Shown here piece by piece: positions 9,394 through 17,360 of a stretch of DNA of 64,000 nucleotides (the first letter of the stretch is position 1; every line of letters starts with the position of its first letter). This stretch comes from DATJMJ01 sp035503915 (GTDB taxonomy: Bacteria; Actinomycetota; Acidimicrobiia; Acidimicrobiales; Palsa-688), in the NCBI GenBank assembly GCA_035503915.1, contig DATJSU010000054.1, positions 124,001 through 188,000 on the forward strand, in the 5' to 3' direction. The position numbers and the translations under genes are program-made. The notes below the pieces were generated by a model, which made no database searches, had not been told where the DNA came from, and saw only the letters and a list, made by a program, of their open reading frames with translations.

Positions 9394-10521
9394 TCAGCCG
9401 GCCGCCTCGATCGCGTCCTCGATGTAGTGCGTGCCGAGGTCTATCACGCGGTCCCGGTCCAGCCCGGTCAAGTCCTGGTGCTTCAGCCAGGAGCCCCACT
9501 GCCCAGCTAGGGTCTCGACGTTGGGCAGCTCTGACGGTAATGCCGTCAGCTGGAACTGGGGCTCGATGCGTAAGTCGAGAGCTGCTGACGCCGCGTTTCG
9601 GACTGCCTGTCGGTCGAGCAGGCGGTACGCCTCGGGGTCGACGCCCTCGAGGTAGAGGCGCGCAACCGCGCCAGCCGGCACGGTCGCGGCGCGGCCGAGG
9701 ACCTGCTCGGAAAGCTCGGCAGGTGACAGGCCGAGCGCGTAGACAGGCTCGAGGGTCACGAGCGGGCGCTGGTCGCCAAGGGGGAGGTGGCGGCATTGCC
9801 CAGAGAGAGTGTCGAGCACAACAATGCCCTTGGGCTTTTCGGGGTCGTCGGCGAAGCTGAAGGTGTCCGTCGACCCGGCGTACCAGATGCCATCGGCCAC
9901 TTGGGTGTGAAAGTGGTAGTGCCCAAGCAAGACCAGGTCCGACTGGAGCGCACCCATGTCGACCTCGATCTCGTTGATATCGGCATGCCTGGGCTCGACT
10001 TGTTTGATGCGAGGATGGGTGATCAAGAGGTTTGTCTGCTCGGCGCTCCGCTTGGCAGCGGCCTCCGCCAGGGCCTCGAGGGTCGCCTCGACGCTCAGCA
10101 TTTGGGGTACCGCGTGCACGACAAGGCGGTCGTCACCCGCAGTCACCTCGAAGCGCTCGTAGGAAAGCCGGTGCGCAAAATGCACATTTGGGAATGTGTC
10201 CGCCAGTGCCGAGTACGGGCTTCCCCTGCCCGGCAGCCGCGGTGTGTCGTGGTTACCGCTTATCACTACCGCTGGCAGCCCGGCTTCCCTGATGGCAGCG
10301 AGCGCCCGCTGTGCCACTCGGAACGAGCGGTAGTGAGGCGCCGGGTGGTCGAAGATGTCACCGAGCCATATGACGAGGTCGGGCTCCTGCGCCAAAGCGA
10401 GGTTTATCGCCGCCTCAAAAGACCTTTCGAAGTCCCATTCCCTTTGGTTGACACCCCCTTCGACGGTGTAGGGCAGATAGGAACGGCCGAGATGAGCGTC
10501 CCCTATGGCAGCGACTTTCAT
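9394..10521 (-). CDS. sbcD: Exonuclease subunit SbcD (Mre11-type nuclease)
   Basis: 375 residues; the Mn-dependent phosphodiesterase partner of SbcC. Metallophosphatase motifs appear in order: IGDAHLG, WLGDIFDHP, VISGNHDTPR and GHYHFHTQ. The C-terminal third is the DNA-binding/capping and SbcC-binding part. sbcD comes first in a two-gene operon with sbcC. Its start (ATG, 10519-10521) faces the marR gene across a 177-base divergent spacer, so the regulator could act here, though that is inference. Confidence 0.95.
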   Translation of the reverse strand: MKVAAIGDAHLGRSYLPYTVEGGVNQREWDFERSFEAAINLALAQEPDLVIWLGDIFDHPAPHYRSFRVAQRALAAIREAGLPAVVISGNHDTPRLPGRGSPYSALADTFPNVHFAHRLSYERFEVTAGDDRLVVHAVPQMLSVEATLEALAEAAAKRSAEQTNLLITHPRIKQVEPRHADINEIEVDMGALQSDLVLLGHYHFHTQVADGIWYAGSTDTFSFADDPEKPKGIVVLDTLSGQCRHLPLGDQRPLVTLEPVYALGLSPAELSEQVLGRAATVPAGAVARLYLEGVDPEAYRLLDRQAVRNAASAALDLRIEPQFQLTALPSELPNVETLAGQWGSWLKHQDLTGLDRDRVIDLGTHYIEDAIEAAG

Positions 10522-10698
10522 GCTGACAAGTACAGCATGGGGAGCCGACCAGAACGCGGACCCGTCAGCAGGCGGCCCCGCAGGCGGCAGCTGGCAAGCG
10601 CTACCTGACAGCGCTGCTTGGCAAGCCGCTCACGACCCAGTCGCGGCCGCTGAGGCCCCGTCGAGTAGCTTTGGGCCAGCTGCTAAGGAAGGTGCTCC

Positions 10699-11220
10699 AT
10701 GTCGCGCCCGCTCGATTTCGACCCCATCATCGAGGCTCGCCGGCGTTGGGCCGCGAACGGGTGGGAGAGCGCGGCGGACGGTATGGCGGCGATCACGTCG
10801 ATCGTCCGAGCGCAGCAGCTGTTCATGGCACGGATCGACGCCGTCCTCCGGCCTCTGGAGCTGACCTTTGCGCGGTACGAGGTTTTGATGCTGCTGCTGT
10901 TTTCCCGCCGCGGCTCGCTCCCCCTCAACAAGATCGGCTCCCGGCTGCAGGTGCACCCGACGAGCGTCACCAACGCGGTCGACCGGCTCGAACAACAAGG
11001 CCTGATCAAGCGCGTCCCGCACGCGAGCGACCGGAGGACGACGCTGGCCGAGGTACTGCCGTCTGGGAGGGACCTAGCGACGCGAGCTACGCAGGCCCTA
11101 AACGAGGAGGTTTTCAGCCGCCCCGGCATGGGCCCGGCTGACTTGGCGCGGCTCGTCGAAGTGCTGCAGAGGTTCCGGGAGGGTGCGGGGGACTTTCAGA
11201 GGACCAGCGCCGAGGCTTAG
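10699..11220 (+). CDS. MarR-family transcriptional regulator
   Basis: 173 residues with the winged-helix fold of MarR dimers: dimerisation helices at both ends, LTFARYEVLMLLLF, the recognition region LQVHPTSVTNAVDRLEQQGLIKR and the wing PHASDRRTTLAEVLPSGR, which matches the family's DxR wing motif. It has a good ribosome binding site (AAGGAAGG, ending about 8 bases before the ATG). Its 3' end overlaps the convergent herA gene by four bases. It sits between sbcD (divergent) and herA; the target is unknown, but the position makes the DNA-repair island a candidate. Confidence 0.85.
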   Translation: MSRPLDFDPIIEARRRWAANGWESAADGMAAITSIVRAQQLFMARIDAVLRPLELTFARYEVLMLLLFSRRGSLPLNKIGSRLQVHPTSVTNAVDRLEQQGLIKRVPHASDRRTTLAEVLPSGRDLATRATQALNEEVFSRPGMGPADLARLVEVLQRFREGAGDFQRTSAEA

Positions 11221-12917
11221 TCCACAAGGGCCGAAACGTTGGGAGCGGCCAGCGGCCGTGGAGAAGGCGGCGGCGGGGCCGACCGGGCCACCTCGTCGTA
11301 GAGGTAAATCGCGGCTGGTACTGCGAAAGGGGCCGCCAAGTTGACGAGAAGGCATTCGCCTGGCATCAACGTTTGCACTTCCGGCCCGAGCGCCGAGATG
11401 TCCTGTTTGGCGGAGGAGCGCAGGATGTTGCGGTCGCGCTCGTCTGCCAAGCCGAGCACGAAGTACGTGTTGAACTGGCTGAGGAGCTCGTCTTCGAGCA
11501 ACTTCGGCTGCTGGGTGACGGCCAACAACCCAACCCCGAACTTGCGCCCCTCCCTGGCAACCCGGGGAAAGATGTTCGAGTCGCGGTCCTTGCTCGCTGA
11601 CAGCACCCGCTGGGCTTCTTCCAAGGCGAGCGCAACCACCGGCAGCTGGCGGTGCCGCTCGGGGCCTTGAAGGTACGCCGACTGCCACTCTTCGAGCACC
11701 CTCCGTGTGAGATAGGAAGCCACGAGCACTTCTTCGGTGCCGCCGAGCCCGCTGACATCGACGAGCACAACCTTTCCCTGCTTGAGGTCGTCGAGGATCG
11801 CGGTCCCCACTGAGACCTTCGGGTCCGGAGAAATGCACGGCAACTCGACGACACGCCGAGCTCGGCGGTGGACAACCTGAAGAGTGTTGAGAGCGACACG
11901 GGCGGATAGTTCCACGTCCCTGAAGCCCGCCAGGTCCTCGACATGCACGAAATCGAGGAGCCAGGCGAGCCCTTCGCCCGGGCTTGCCCCCCGGCCGGCC
12001 TCGCTGCCAGCTGTCCCGCCTGACAGGGCCTTGCGGCTGGCGCGCACGCCCGAGTAGTGCCGCTCGAGCTCGTGAAGGGCTTCTTCTTGCGGGCGGCTCC
12101 ATTCGTAAGCCGTTCGCAGGTCGTCGACCGAAAGCTCTGCCAAACTGATCCGGAGGGCGGACGTGTTAGGGAGGCGGCGGTCGGCGTAAGTGCGCAAGCT
12201 TTGAGAAGCCCAAGGATGGCGGCTAAGGGGGCCCCGGTGCTCCCCGTGGGGGTCGACTACGAGGAGGCCGTAACGGCCGTTGGCAGCCATCACACCGGCG
12301 CTGAGAACTTGCAGGAGGTTGGACTTGCCCATCCCGGTGGTGGCAAATACCCCGATGTGGCTCGCCAGGCTCGAACCGGGGATCCCTACGGGGAAGTCCA
12401 CAACTGTTTCACCGCTTCGCAGGTGCCCGATAGGGAGGTCTCCCATCCTGCTCGAGAGGAAAGCGAAATCCTCGGGGGTAGGTGAGACGACCCGGGAAAA
12501 CTGGGTTGGGAGGCTTTTCGGTTTCCGGAACACGGTGCGCGCGGAGCCGGGGACCTGTGGGGGCGCCAGGTAGCCGAGACAGCGGCACTCGGCCAGCCTG
12601 TAGGTCCGCTTGGCTTGCTCGTAGAGGCTGTGGGCCCCGCTCTGGCCGCGTGCATCGTCGGCGAGCAACGTCCCGGCCACGCGTTCGGCCCACCCTGGCT
12701 CCCGGTGCTCGGTGCCATAGCTCACATCGACAACCCTGAAGAGGTAGCGCCGCCCCGTGGCGTCGTCTTCTCCCACCAGCAACTCGCCGAGGAAGAGGTC
12801 TTCCTCGGGTGGCGCCCGGAACACCGCTTCGGCGACATTGCGGCCAAACAGGCGCCCACGGGGGCGCGCTTCGGGCGTCGTGGCGTTGCCGTCCACGCCG
12901 GGGTGCTCGTCGCCCAT
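11217..12917 (-). CDS. herA: HerA-type hexameric DNA translocase (DUF87/HAS-barrel ATPase)
   Basis: 566 residues. HerA rings pump duplex DNA and work with the NurA nuclease to resect double-strand breaks in archaea; bacterial versions also occur in phage defence. The N-terminus is a HAS-barrel-like beta domain (FGRNVAEAVFRAPPEEDLFL onward). The FtsK/HerA-type RecA core has Walker A FATTGMGKSNLL near 190, a Walker B-like LPVVALALEEAQRVL and the QFNTYFVLGLADERDRNIL region following sensor I. It lies on the same strand as nurA, about 1 kb away, separated by an aldo/keto reductase on the other strand. Pairing with NurA is inferred from family knowledge and proximity. Confidence 0.85.
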   Translation of the reverse strand: MGDEHPGVDGNATTPEARPRGRLFGRNVAEAVFRAPPEEDLFLGELLVGEDDATGRRYLFRVVDVSYGTEHREPGWAERVAGTLLADDARGQSGAHSLYEQAKRTYRLAECRCLGYLAPPQVPGSARTVFRKPKSLPTQFSRVVSPTPEDFAFLSSRMGDLPIGHLRSGETVVDFPVGIPGSSLASHIGVFATTGMGKSNLLQVLSAGVMAANGRYGLLVVDPHGEHRGPLSRHPWASQSLRTYADRRLPNTSALRISLAELSVDDLRTAYEWSRPQEEALHELERHYSGVRASRKALSGGTAGSEAGRGASPGEGLAWLLDFVHVEDLAGFRDVELSARVALNTLQVVHRRARRVVELPCISPDPKVSVGTAILDDLKQGKVVLVDVSGLGGTEEVLVASYLTRRVLEEWQSAYLQGPERHRQLPVVALALEEAQRVLSASKDRDSNIFPRVAREGRKFGVGLLAVTQQPKLLEDELLSQFNTYFVLGLADERDRNILRSSAKQDISALGPEVQTLMPGECLLVNLAAPFAVPAAIYLYDEVARSAPPPPSPRPLAAPNVSALVD

Positions 12918-12967
12918 CTCATAAGCATCGCAGCTCGGCTACATTTCCGCGAGGAGGTCGACAAGGC

Positions 12968-13969
12968 ATGCACTATCGAACACTTGGCAGAACTGGGATC
13001 GAAGTTTCTGGGATTGGCTACGGAGCGTGGGGGATCGGTCGCTCAGGCTGGGTTGGGGCCGACGACGCGGAGTCGCTCCGGGCGCTACGCCGCGCGATGG
13101 AGCTCGGCGTCAACTTCCTCGACACCGCTCTCGCCTATGGTGATGGCCACAGCGAAAGACTGGTGGGCCGGGCGATCAAGGAAACAAAGAGCGGCGCCCG
13201 CGTCGCGTCGAAGATCCCACCAAAAAACGAAGAGTGGCCTGCCCGCAGCGGTGTCGGGGTGGAAGAGGTCTACCCAGCTGACTGGGTGGTCGAGTGCACC
13301 GAGCGGAGCCTCGACAACTTGGGCTTGGAGACCATAGACCTGCAGCAGTTCCACGTCTGGTCCGACGAGTGGACAGACCAAGGCGACTGGGCCGACACGA
13401 TCGGCAAGCTCCGCGACGAGGGCAAGATCCGCAACTTCGGCATCTCCATAAACGACCACCAGCCGTCAAATGCATTGGCTCTCATAAAATCTGGCCTCGT
13501 CGACACCGTCCAGGTCATATACAACATTTTTGACCAGAGCCCAGAGGACGAGCTCTTTCCTGTGGTACAAAACGAGCATGTGGGCGTGATCGCCCGCGTC
13601 CCGTTCGACGAAGGCGGGCTGACCGGGAAGGTCAACCCGCTGACGACGTTCCCTATAGGAGATTTCAGGAACCTCTATTTCAGTGGCAACCGCAAGCAAG
13701 AGGTCTGGGAAAGGGGCCAGGCCATCGTCGACGAGCTGGGCGTCACCCTGGACAAGCTGCCGGAGGTCGCGCTCCGTTTTTGTCTTTCTCACCCGGCAGT
13801 TTCGACGGTGATCCCTGGCATGAGGACGCTTGGGTACGTCGACGCCAACGTGCGCGCGGTGGAGCTCGGCCCACTTACACCGGGACAATTGGAGATCCTC
13901 CGAAAGTACCGCTGGGTGCGCAACTTTTACCCGGGCGGGCCTTCGGTCCCGCTCAGGCGCGTTCCATGA
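12968..13969 (+). CDS. Aldo/keto reductase
   Basis: 333 residues, NADPH-dependent oxidoreductase TIM barrel. The catalytic tetrad is visible: Asp and Tyr in FLDTALAYGDGHSE, Lys in RVASKIPP and His in LQQFHVW. The cofactor-binding end includes VSTVIPGMRTLGYVDANV. Start ATG 12968 has a strong ribosome binding site (GAGGAGG, 12951-12957). The gene lies between herA and nurA on the opposite strand and its last 17 bases overlap the end of nurA. No substrate can be named and a direct role in DNA repair is unlikely on family grounds. Confidence 0.9.
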   Translation: MHYRTLGRTGIEVSGIGYGAWGIGRSGWVGADDAESLRALRRAMELGVNFLDTALAYGDGHSERLVGRAIKETKSGARVASKIPPKNEEWPARSGVGVEEVYPADWVVECTERSLDNLGLETIDLQQFHVWSDEWTDQGDWADTIGKLRDEGKIRNFGISINDHQPSNALALIKSGLVDTVQVIYNIFDQSPEDELFPVVQNEHVGVIARVPFDEGGLTGKVNPLTTFPIGDFRNLYFSGNRKQEVWERGQAIVDELGVTLDKLPEVALRFCLSHPAVSTVIPGMRTLGYVDANVRAVELGPLTPGQLEILRKYRWVRNFYPGGPSVPLRRVP

Positions 13970-14969
13970 GGCGGTGGCGATCGGCGAAGGCGCGTTCGCT
14001 CACCTCTGGCGGGACTCCCAAGGCGCGCAGGCTGGCGTCCAGATCTGCCCGCAGCTCCTCGCGGAGCCAACTAGGGCAAGAGGCCAAGCGGTCCGCTACG
14101 GATAGCGGGTAGGGGTAGCCGGGAAAGGCCGCGTCGTCGGCGAGGGCTGACAAGGTCCCGAGCAGTTGCTCGGGGCCCCCGTCACCTGGTAAGCCCCCGT
14201 CACCCGGTAGGCCCCCGTCACCTGGTAGGTCCACCCGAAAAGCAAAGCGGGCGTCGGGGTCAAGCTTCGCCACAACCACAAGCAAGCCCGGCCCGACGTC
14301 GTGCCTTTGGCGCGCGACGGGCACCCACCAGCAAGCGCGCGGGCCGAAGAGGACCTCGGCCTCGCGTTCGAGGTGTCCGACGAGCGGCGCCCCACCTAGA
14401 GCAAGGGAGCTGTGCTTGGTGACCCCGATCAGGTGCACCTGGTGCCGTTGTGCTCGCTGGAACAAGTCTTCGAGCCAGGAAGAAGAGATCCTCCAGTCGG
14501 GCTGGAGGTCGCCGTCTACGAGCACCGTTGCGCCTCGTGCTGCTTCATCTACACAGCGCGCGATGAGGCTCCACTCCGACCAGTCCCGGAGCAAGTTGAG
14601 GTCGACGGGCGCGGTTGGGCTCACTGGGGCCCCGAGCTCGAGGAGGGACTCGCGTGCGTGCTGGCCCCCGCTCTCCCCGGCAAGGACGTGGACGGCTAGA
14701 TCGCCTTCGTCTTCCAGCACGCATTGGCCCGACTGCCAGTGCGCACGTGCGGCCCGGGAGACGACAACCTGCAGGCAACGGCCGTCTGCTACCAGGGCTT
14801 GGCCGCCGTCGACGGCCCAGCAGTCCGATGGCGCCAGGAGGCGTTCGAGGGGCCTCAGGCCGGCTTGGGGGAGGAACTCGAGGTTCTCGCCTCCGGGCTC
14901 TGAGAGCTGACGGGAAGCCCCCGTCAGGAGCTGGGCAAGGTGCTGCGCGGCGTCGGCGACGTTGGGCAC
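13953..14969 (-). CDS. nurA: NurA-type 5'-3' nuclease
   Basis: 338 residues from a GTG at 14969. NurA nucleases degrade DNA inside a HerA ring. Family landmarks in order: CWAVDGGQALV near residue 50 (first catalytic Asp), TVLVDGDLQPDW near 150 (second acidic motif), LIGVTKHSSLAL (conserved Lys), FAFRVDLPG and the diagnostic PGYPYPLSVADRLA near the end. An in-frame repeat encodes LPGDGG three times in a loop. The open frame extends upstream to 15188 but that would overlap ku; the GTG at 14969 has a TACCAT -10 seven bases upstream and is preferred. The call rests on motif order and on the nearby herA. Confidence 0.8.
   Translation of the reverse strand: MPNVADAAQHLAQLLTGASRQLSEPGGENLEFLPQAGLRPLERLLAPSDCWAVDGGQALVADGRCLQVVVSRAARAHWQSGQCVLEDEGDLAVHVLAGESGGQHARESLLELGAPVSPTAPVDLNLLRDWSEWSLIARCVDEAARGATVLVDGDLQPDWRISSSWLEDLFQRAQRHQVHLIGVTKHSSLALGGAPLVGHLEREAEVLFGPRACWWVPVARQRHDVGPGLLVVVAKLDPDARFAFRVDLPGDGGLPGDGGLPGDGGPEQLLGTLSALADDAAFPGYPYPLSVADRLASCPSWLREELRADLDASLRALGVPPEVSERAFADRHRLMERA
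14175..14228 (-). repeat. Tandem repeat, 3 x 18 bp, inside nurA
   Basis: Three direct copies of an 18-base unit (14175-14192, 14193-14210, 14211-14228) differing at one or two positions. In the nurA frame each codes LPGDGG. Because the unit is a multiple of three, copy number can change without breaking the frame. Confidence 0.95.
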
Positions 14970-14976
14970 GCGAGGA

Positions 14977-14982
14977 ATGGTA
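14977..14982 (-). promoter_or_regulatory. -10 element of nurA
   Basis: TACCAT on the minus strand, seven bases before the GTG at 14969. The same hexamer precedes metH. No convincing -35 is visible. It predicts a leaderless nurA mRNA. Confidence 0.5.
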
Positions 14983-15045
14983 CGTGCGAAGTGCCCATTG
15001 GCGCTGCCCCAGGTCGTCTTTCGTCGCGTTAGGCCCCCCTTTAGG

Positions 15046-15051
15046 CACAAT
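15046..15051 (+). promoter_or_regulatory. -10 element of ku
   Basis: CACAAT ends six bases before the ATG at 15058, the same hexamer and spacing as before the gene at 24547. It supports the ATG at 15058 as start and a leaderless transcript. Together with the nurA element it defines an 88-base divergent promoter region. Confidence 0.5.
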
Positions 15052-15057
15052 GGGGAC

Positions 15058-15936
15058 ATGCCTAGGGCCATATGGAGCGGTTCGATCAGTTTTGGCCTGG
15101 TCAATGTGCCGGTAAAGCTGGTGACGGCGACATCGCCCAAAGACGTGCGTTTCCACCAGCTGCATGCAACTGATCGCGGAAGGATCAACCAAAAGCGGGT
15201 TTGCTCAATCGATGGGGAGGAGGTCGACTACTCCGGGATCGTGAAGGGCTACGAGATCCACCGCGGCCAGTATGTCGTAATTGATCCCGAAGAGCTCGAA
15301 GCGCTGGCGCCCGAGGCGAGCCGGAGCATCGACATCGAGGAGTTCGTGGACCTGGTCGACATCGACCCGTTGTTTTTCGAGCACAGCTATTACCTGGTAC
15401 CCGATGGGCCGGCGGCACGTCCTTACGCCCTCTTGGTCGAGGCCATGGAAGGTACGGGCAAGGTGGGGATCGGCCGCTTCGTCCTTCGCACCAAGCAGTA
15501 CCTCGCCGCTCTCAGGCCGCGCGACGGCGCTCTCGTGCTTTCGACGATGCTTTTTGCCGATGAGGTCCTGGGTACATCCGACCTCGAAGTGCCGACCACC
15601 AAGGAGACCAAGCCTTCCGAGCGCGAGGTGACCATGGCACGCCAACTGGTAAGCAGCCTTTCAGCCGAGTGGGAACCCGAAAAGTACAAGGACGACTATA
15701 GGGAGAAGGTCCTCGAGATGGTCGAGGCGAAGGCAGAGGGCAATGAGATCGCGGTCCCCGAGACGCCCGAGCGCCCCGCCCCTGTCGTCGACCTCATGGC
15801 TGCACTGGAGGCGAGCCTCGCTCGCGCTCGCAAAGGCGGCAATGATGGCATTGTGGACGGCATCAAGCGCAGCGGCGGGGAGGCAGCGCCGGCGGCCGAA
15901 GGCGGCCGGCGGCCCCGCAAACGGGTGAGCGCTTGA
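15058..15936 (+). CDS. ku: Non-homologous end-joining protein Ku
   Basis: 292 residues. Bacterial Ku homodimers thread onto DNA ends and recruit LigD. The family signature is complete: N-terminal PRAIWSGSISFGLVNVPVKL, FHQLHATDRGRI, DLVDIDPLFFEHSYYLVPD, YALLVEAM and the bridge region LSAEWEPEKYKDDYREKVLE. The end is a short basic tail (RRPRKRVSA). ATG 15058 is chosen over an in-frame upstream GTG because the family starts with M-P-R-A-I-W and a -10 lies just upstream. No ligD is in the window. It is divergent from nurA. Confidence 0.95.
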   Translation: MPRAIWSGSISFGLVNVPVKLVTATSPKDVRFHQLHATDRGRINQKRVCSIDGEEVDYSGIVKGYEIHRGQYVVIDPEELEALAPEASRSIDIEEFVDLVDIDPLFFEHSYYLVPDGPAARPYALLVEAMEGTGKVGIGRFVLRTKQYLAALRPRDGALVLSTMLFADEVLGTSDLEVPTTKETKPSEREVTMARQLVSSLSAEWEPEKYKDDYREKVLEMVEAKAEGNEIAVPETPERPAPVVDLMAALEASLARARKGGNDGIVDGIKRSGGEAAPAAEGGRRPRKRVSA

Positions 15937-15938
15937 GC

Positions 15939-16811
15939 TCAGGTTGTGATTGCGGCCAGGACCGCGTCTGAAAGCGACGGCCACGCGCCCTTCGCCCACG
16001 GCCCAAAAGGCGTACTGGAGAGCCCTACCATGGCGACCCCCGCCGCCGGGTCAACCCACAAGAACGAGCCCGACTGGCCAAAGTGCCCGTAAGTCGAGGG
16101 CGAATTCGTGAGGCCGGTCCAGTGAGGGCTCTTATTCCCGCGGATTTCTGGTCCGAGGCCCCAGTCGCAGGGGTCCTGGCGCCCAAAGCCTGGCACCACG
16201 CCGGCGAGCCCGGGCCAGGCGACCGTGGTAGCGCGGCGCCAGGTCGGCTGTCCGATGAGCGAAGGCGAGAGCAGTTCCCCGGCAAGGCGGACCAGGTCGC
16301 CGAGCGGGCCTTGCGCGCCATGAGCAGGCGAGCCGCGAAGCGCTGTTGCTGACATCCCGAGCGGCTCGAGGGCTCCCGCGTACAAGTAGTCGGCAAAGGC
16401 CATCCCTGACCTCTCTTCCAGCAGCTCGGCCGCAATTTCGGCGCCTGTGTTGGAATAGATGCGGCGGCGTCCCGGCGGCACAAGAGGCACGCTGCCATCA
16501 AAGGGGAGCCCGGAGGCGTGCGCCAAGAGGTGAGCCAGAGTCGACCCTGGCGGCCCGGCGGGCTCGTCGAGGTCCAACGTCCCCTCTTCGACAGCGACCA
16601 GGCAGGCCAGGGAAACCAAAAGCTTTGTAACCGACGCCCACGGGAACGGGCGCTCGCAGCTCCCGGCGCAAGCTACCCACCGCTCGACGCGGCCCCCGGC
16701 CGCGACCGCCGTAGCACCGGTCAACGCGACCGCTCCATCTCCAGGCCACGTTTTCAAGTGCGAGAGCAGGATCCCTTCAACTTCTCGTGGCGCAGTCGGG
16801 GTCGTGGGCAT
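15939..16811 (-). CDS. Serine hydrolase of the beta-lactamase/esterase (class C) family
   Basis: 290 residues. The SxxK motif is SVTK (Ser60, Lys63), the second motif is YSN in RRIYSNTG near residue 120 and the third is HFGQSGS, replacing the usual KTG/HTG box as in many esterase-type members. LPFDGSVP and PLGM are also family features. No signal peptide is evident, so a cytoplasmic carboxylesterase or peptidase is more likely than an antibiotic-resistance enzyme. It ends 2 bases from the end of ku (convergent). Confidence 0.85.
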   Translation of the reverse strand: MPTTPTAPREVEGILLSHLKTWPGDGAVALTGATAVAAGGRVERWVACAGSCERPFPWASVTKLLVSLACLVAVEEGTLDLDEPAGPPGSTLAHLLAHASGLPFDGSVPLVPPGRRRIYSNTGAEIAAELLEERSGMAFADYLYAGALEPLGMSATALRGSPAHGAQGPLGDLVRLAGELLSPSLIGQPTWRRATTVAWPGLAGVVPGFGRQDPCDWGLGPEIRGNKSPHWTGLTNSPSTYGHFGQSGSFLWVDPAAGVAMVGLSSTPFGPWAKGAWPSLSDAVLAAITT

Positions 16812-16844
16812 CGGACGGAGGGAGGCGGGAAGGTAGGTAGGCCT

Positions 16845-17360
16845 TTATTGCGGCCTGGCGCGGCCCTCATTACTTAGCAGATATTGCTCCACGAGGTGAG
16901 CTGTCAGCGCGACGTTCTCGCGGACTGAGCCCGCGATGGCAAGTTCGGCGAGCCCGCCCACGAGCGGGACGTGCACTCGCAGCTCTGCCTCCATGTGCTG
17001 GCAACAGCTTTCTTCCCCTTCCTCGCGGAACTCGTACCAACCGCTAAAGGACAGCAAGTTGGCGTAGTTGTCGGGCGCCATGCGCACCTGGCTCCGCCCG
17101 GAGACGAGGTCGGTCACCGTTTCCTGCGACCAAGTGAGCTTCGCAGGGTCGAGCATCATTTTGGCCACTCCGTTCAACTGGCCCGAGAACCTGTAAGCCA
17201 GGACGAAGGAGGCCTGTTTGCCACTTGAGGAAAAGGACCGCACCGCCGGCGCAGTAATGCTTTCGATGGCGCCCAAGCTCTCGTAGAAGCTCGGGTCTAG
17301 GAAAGCCGCTTGCACGGCGTCGGCGCTGGCGGCGATGGGTTGGTCGACCACGATCCTCAC
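16845..17360 (-). CDS. DUF2505-family protein (START/SRPBCC-like fold)
   Basis: 171 residues. N-terminal RIVVDQPIAASADAVQAAFLDPSFYESLG is typical of ligand-binding SRPBCC-type domains in which residues after a beta strand shape a hydrophobic pocket; the closing amphipathic helix (SVRENVALTAHLVEQYL) fits actinobacterial DUF2505 proteins. Function unknown. The start overlaps the stop of the upstream lipoprotein gene by four bases, so they are coupled, and the serine hydrolase follows 33 bases later on the same strand. Confidence 0.75.
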   Translation of the reverse strand: MRIVVDQPIAASADAVQAAFLDPSFYESLGAIESITAPAVRSFSSSGKQASFVLAYRFSGQLNGVAKMMLDPAKLTWSQETVTDLVSGRSQVRMAPDNYANLLSFSGWYEFREEGEESCCQHMEAELRVHVPLVGGLAELAIAGSVRENVALTAHLVEQYLLSNEGRARPQ

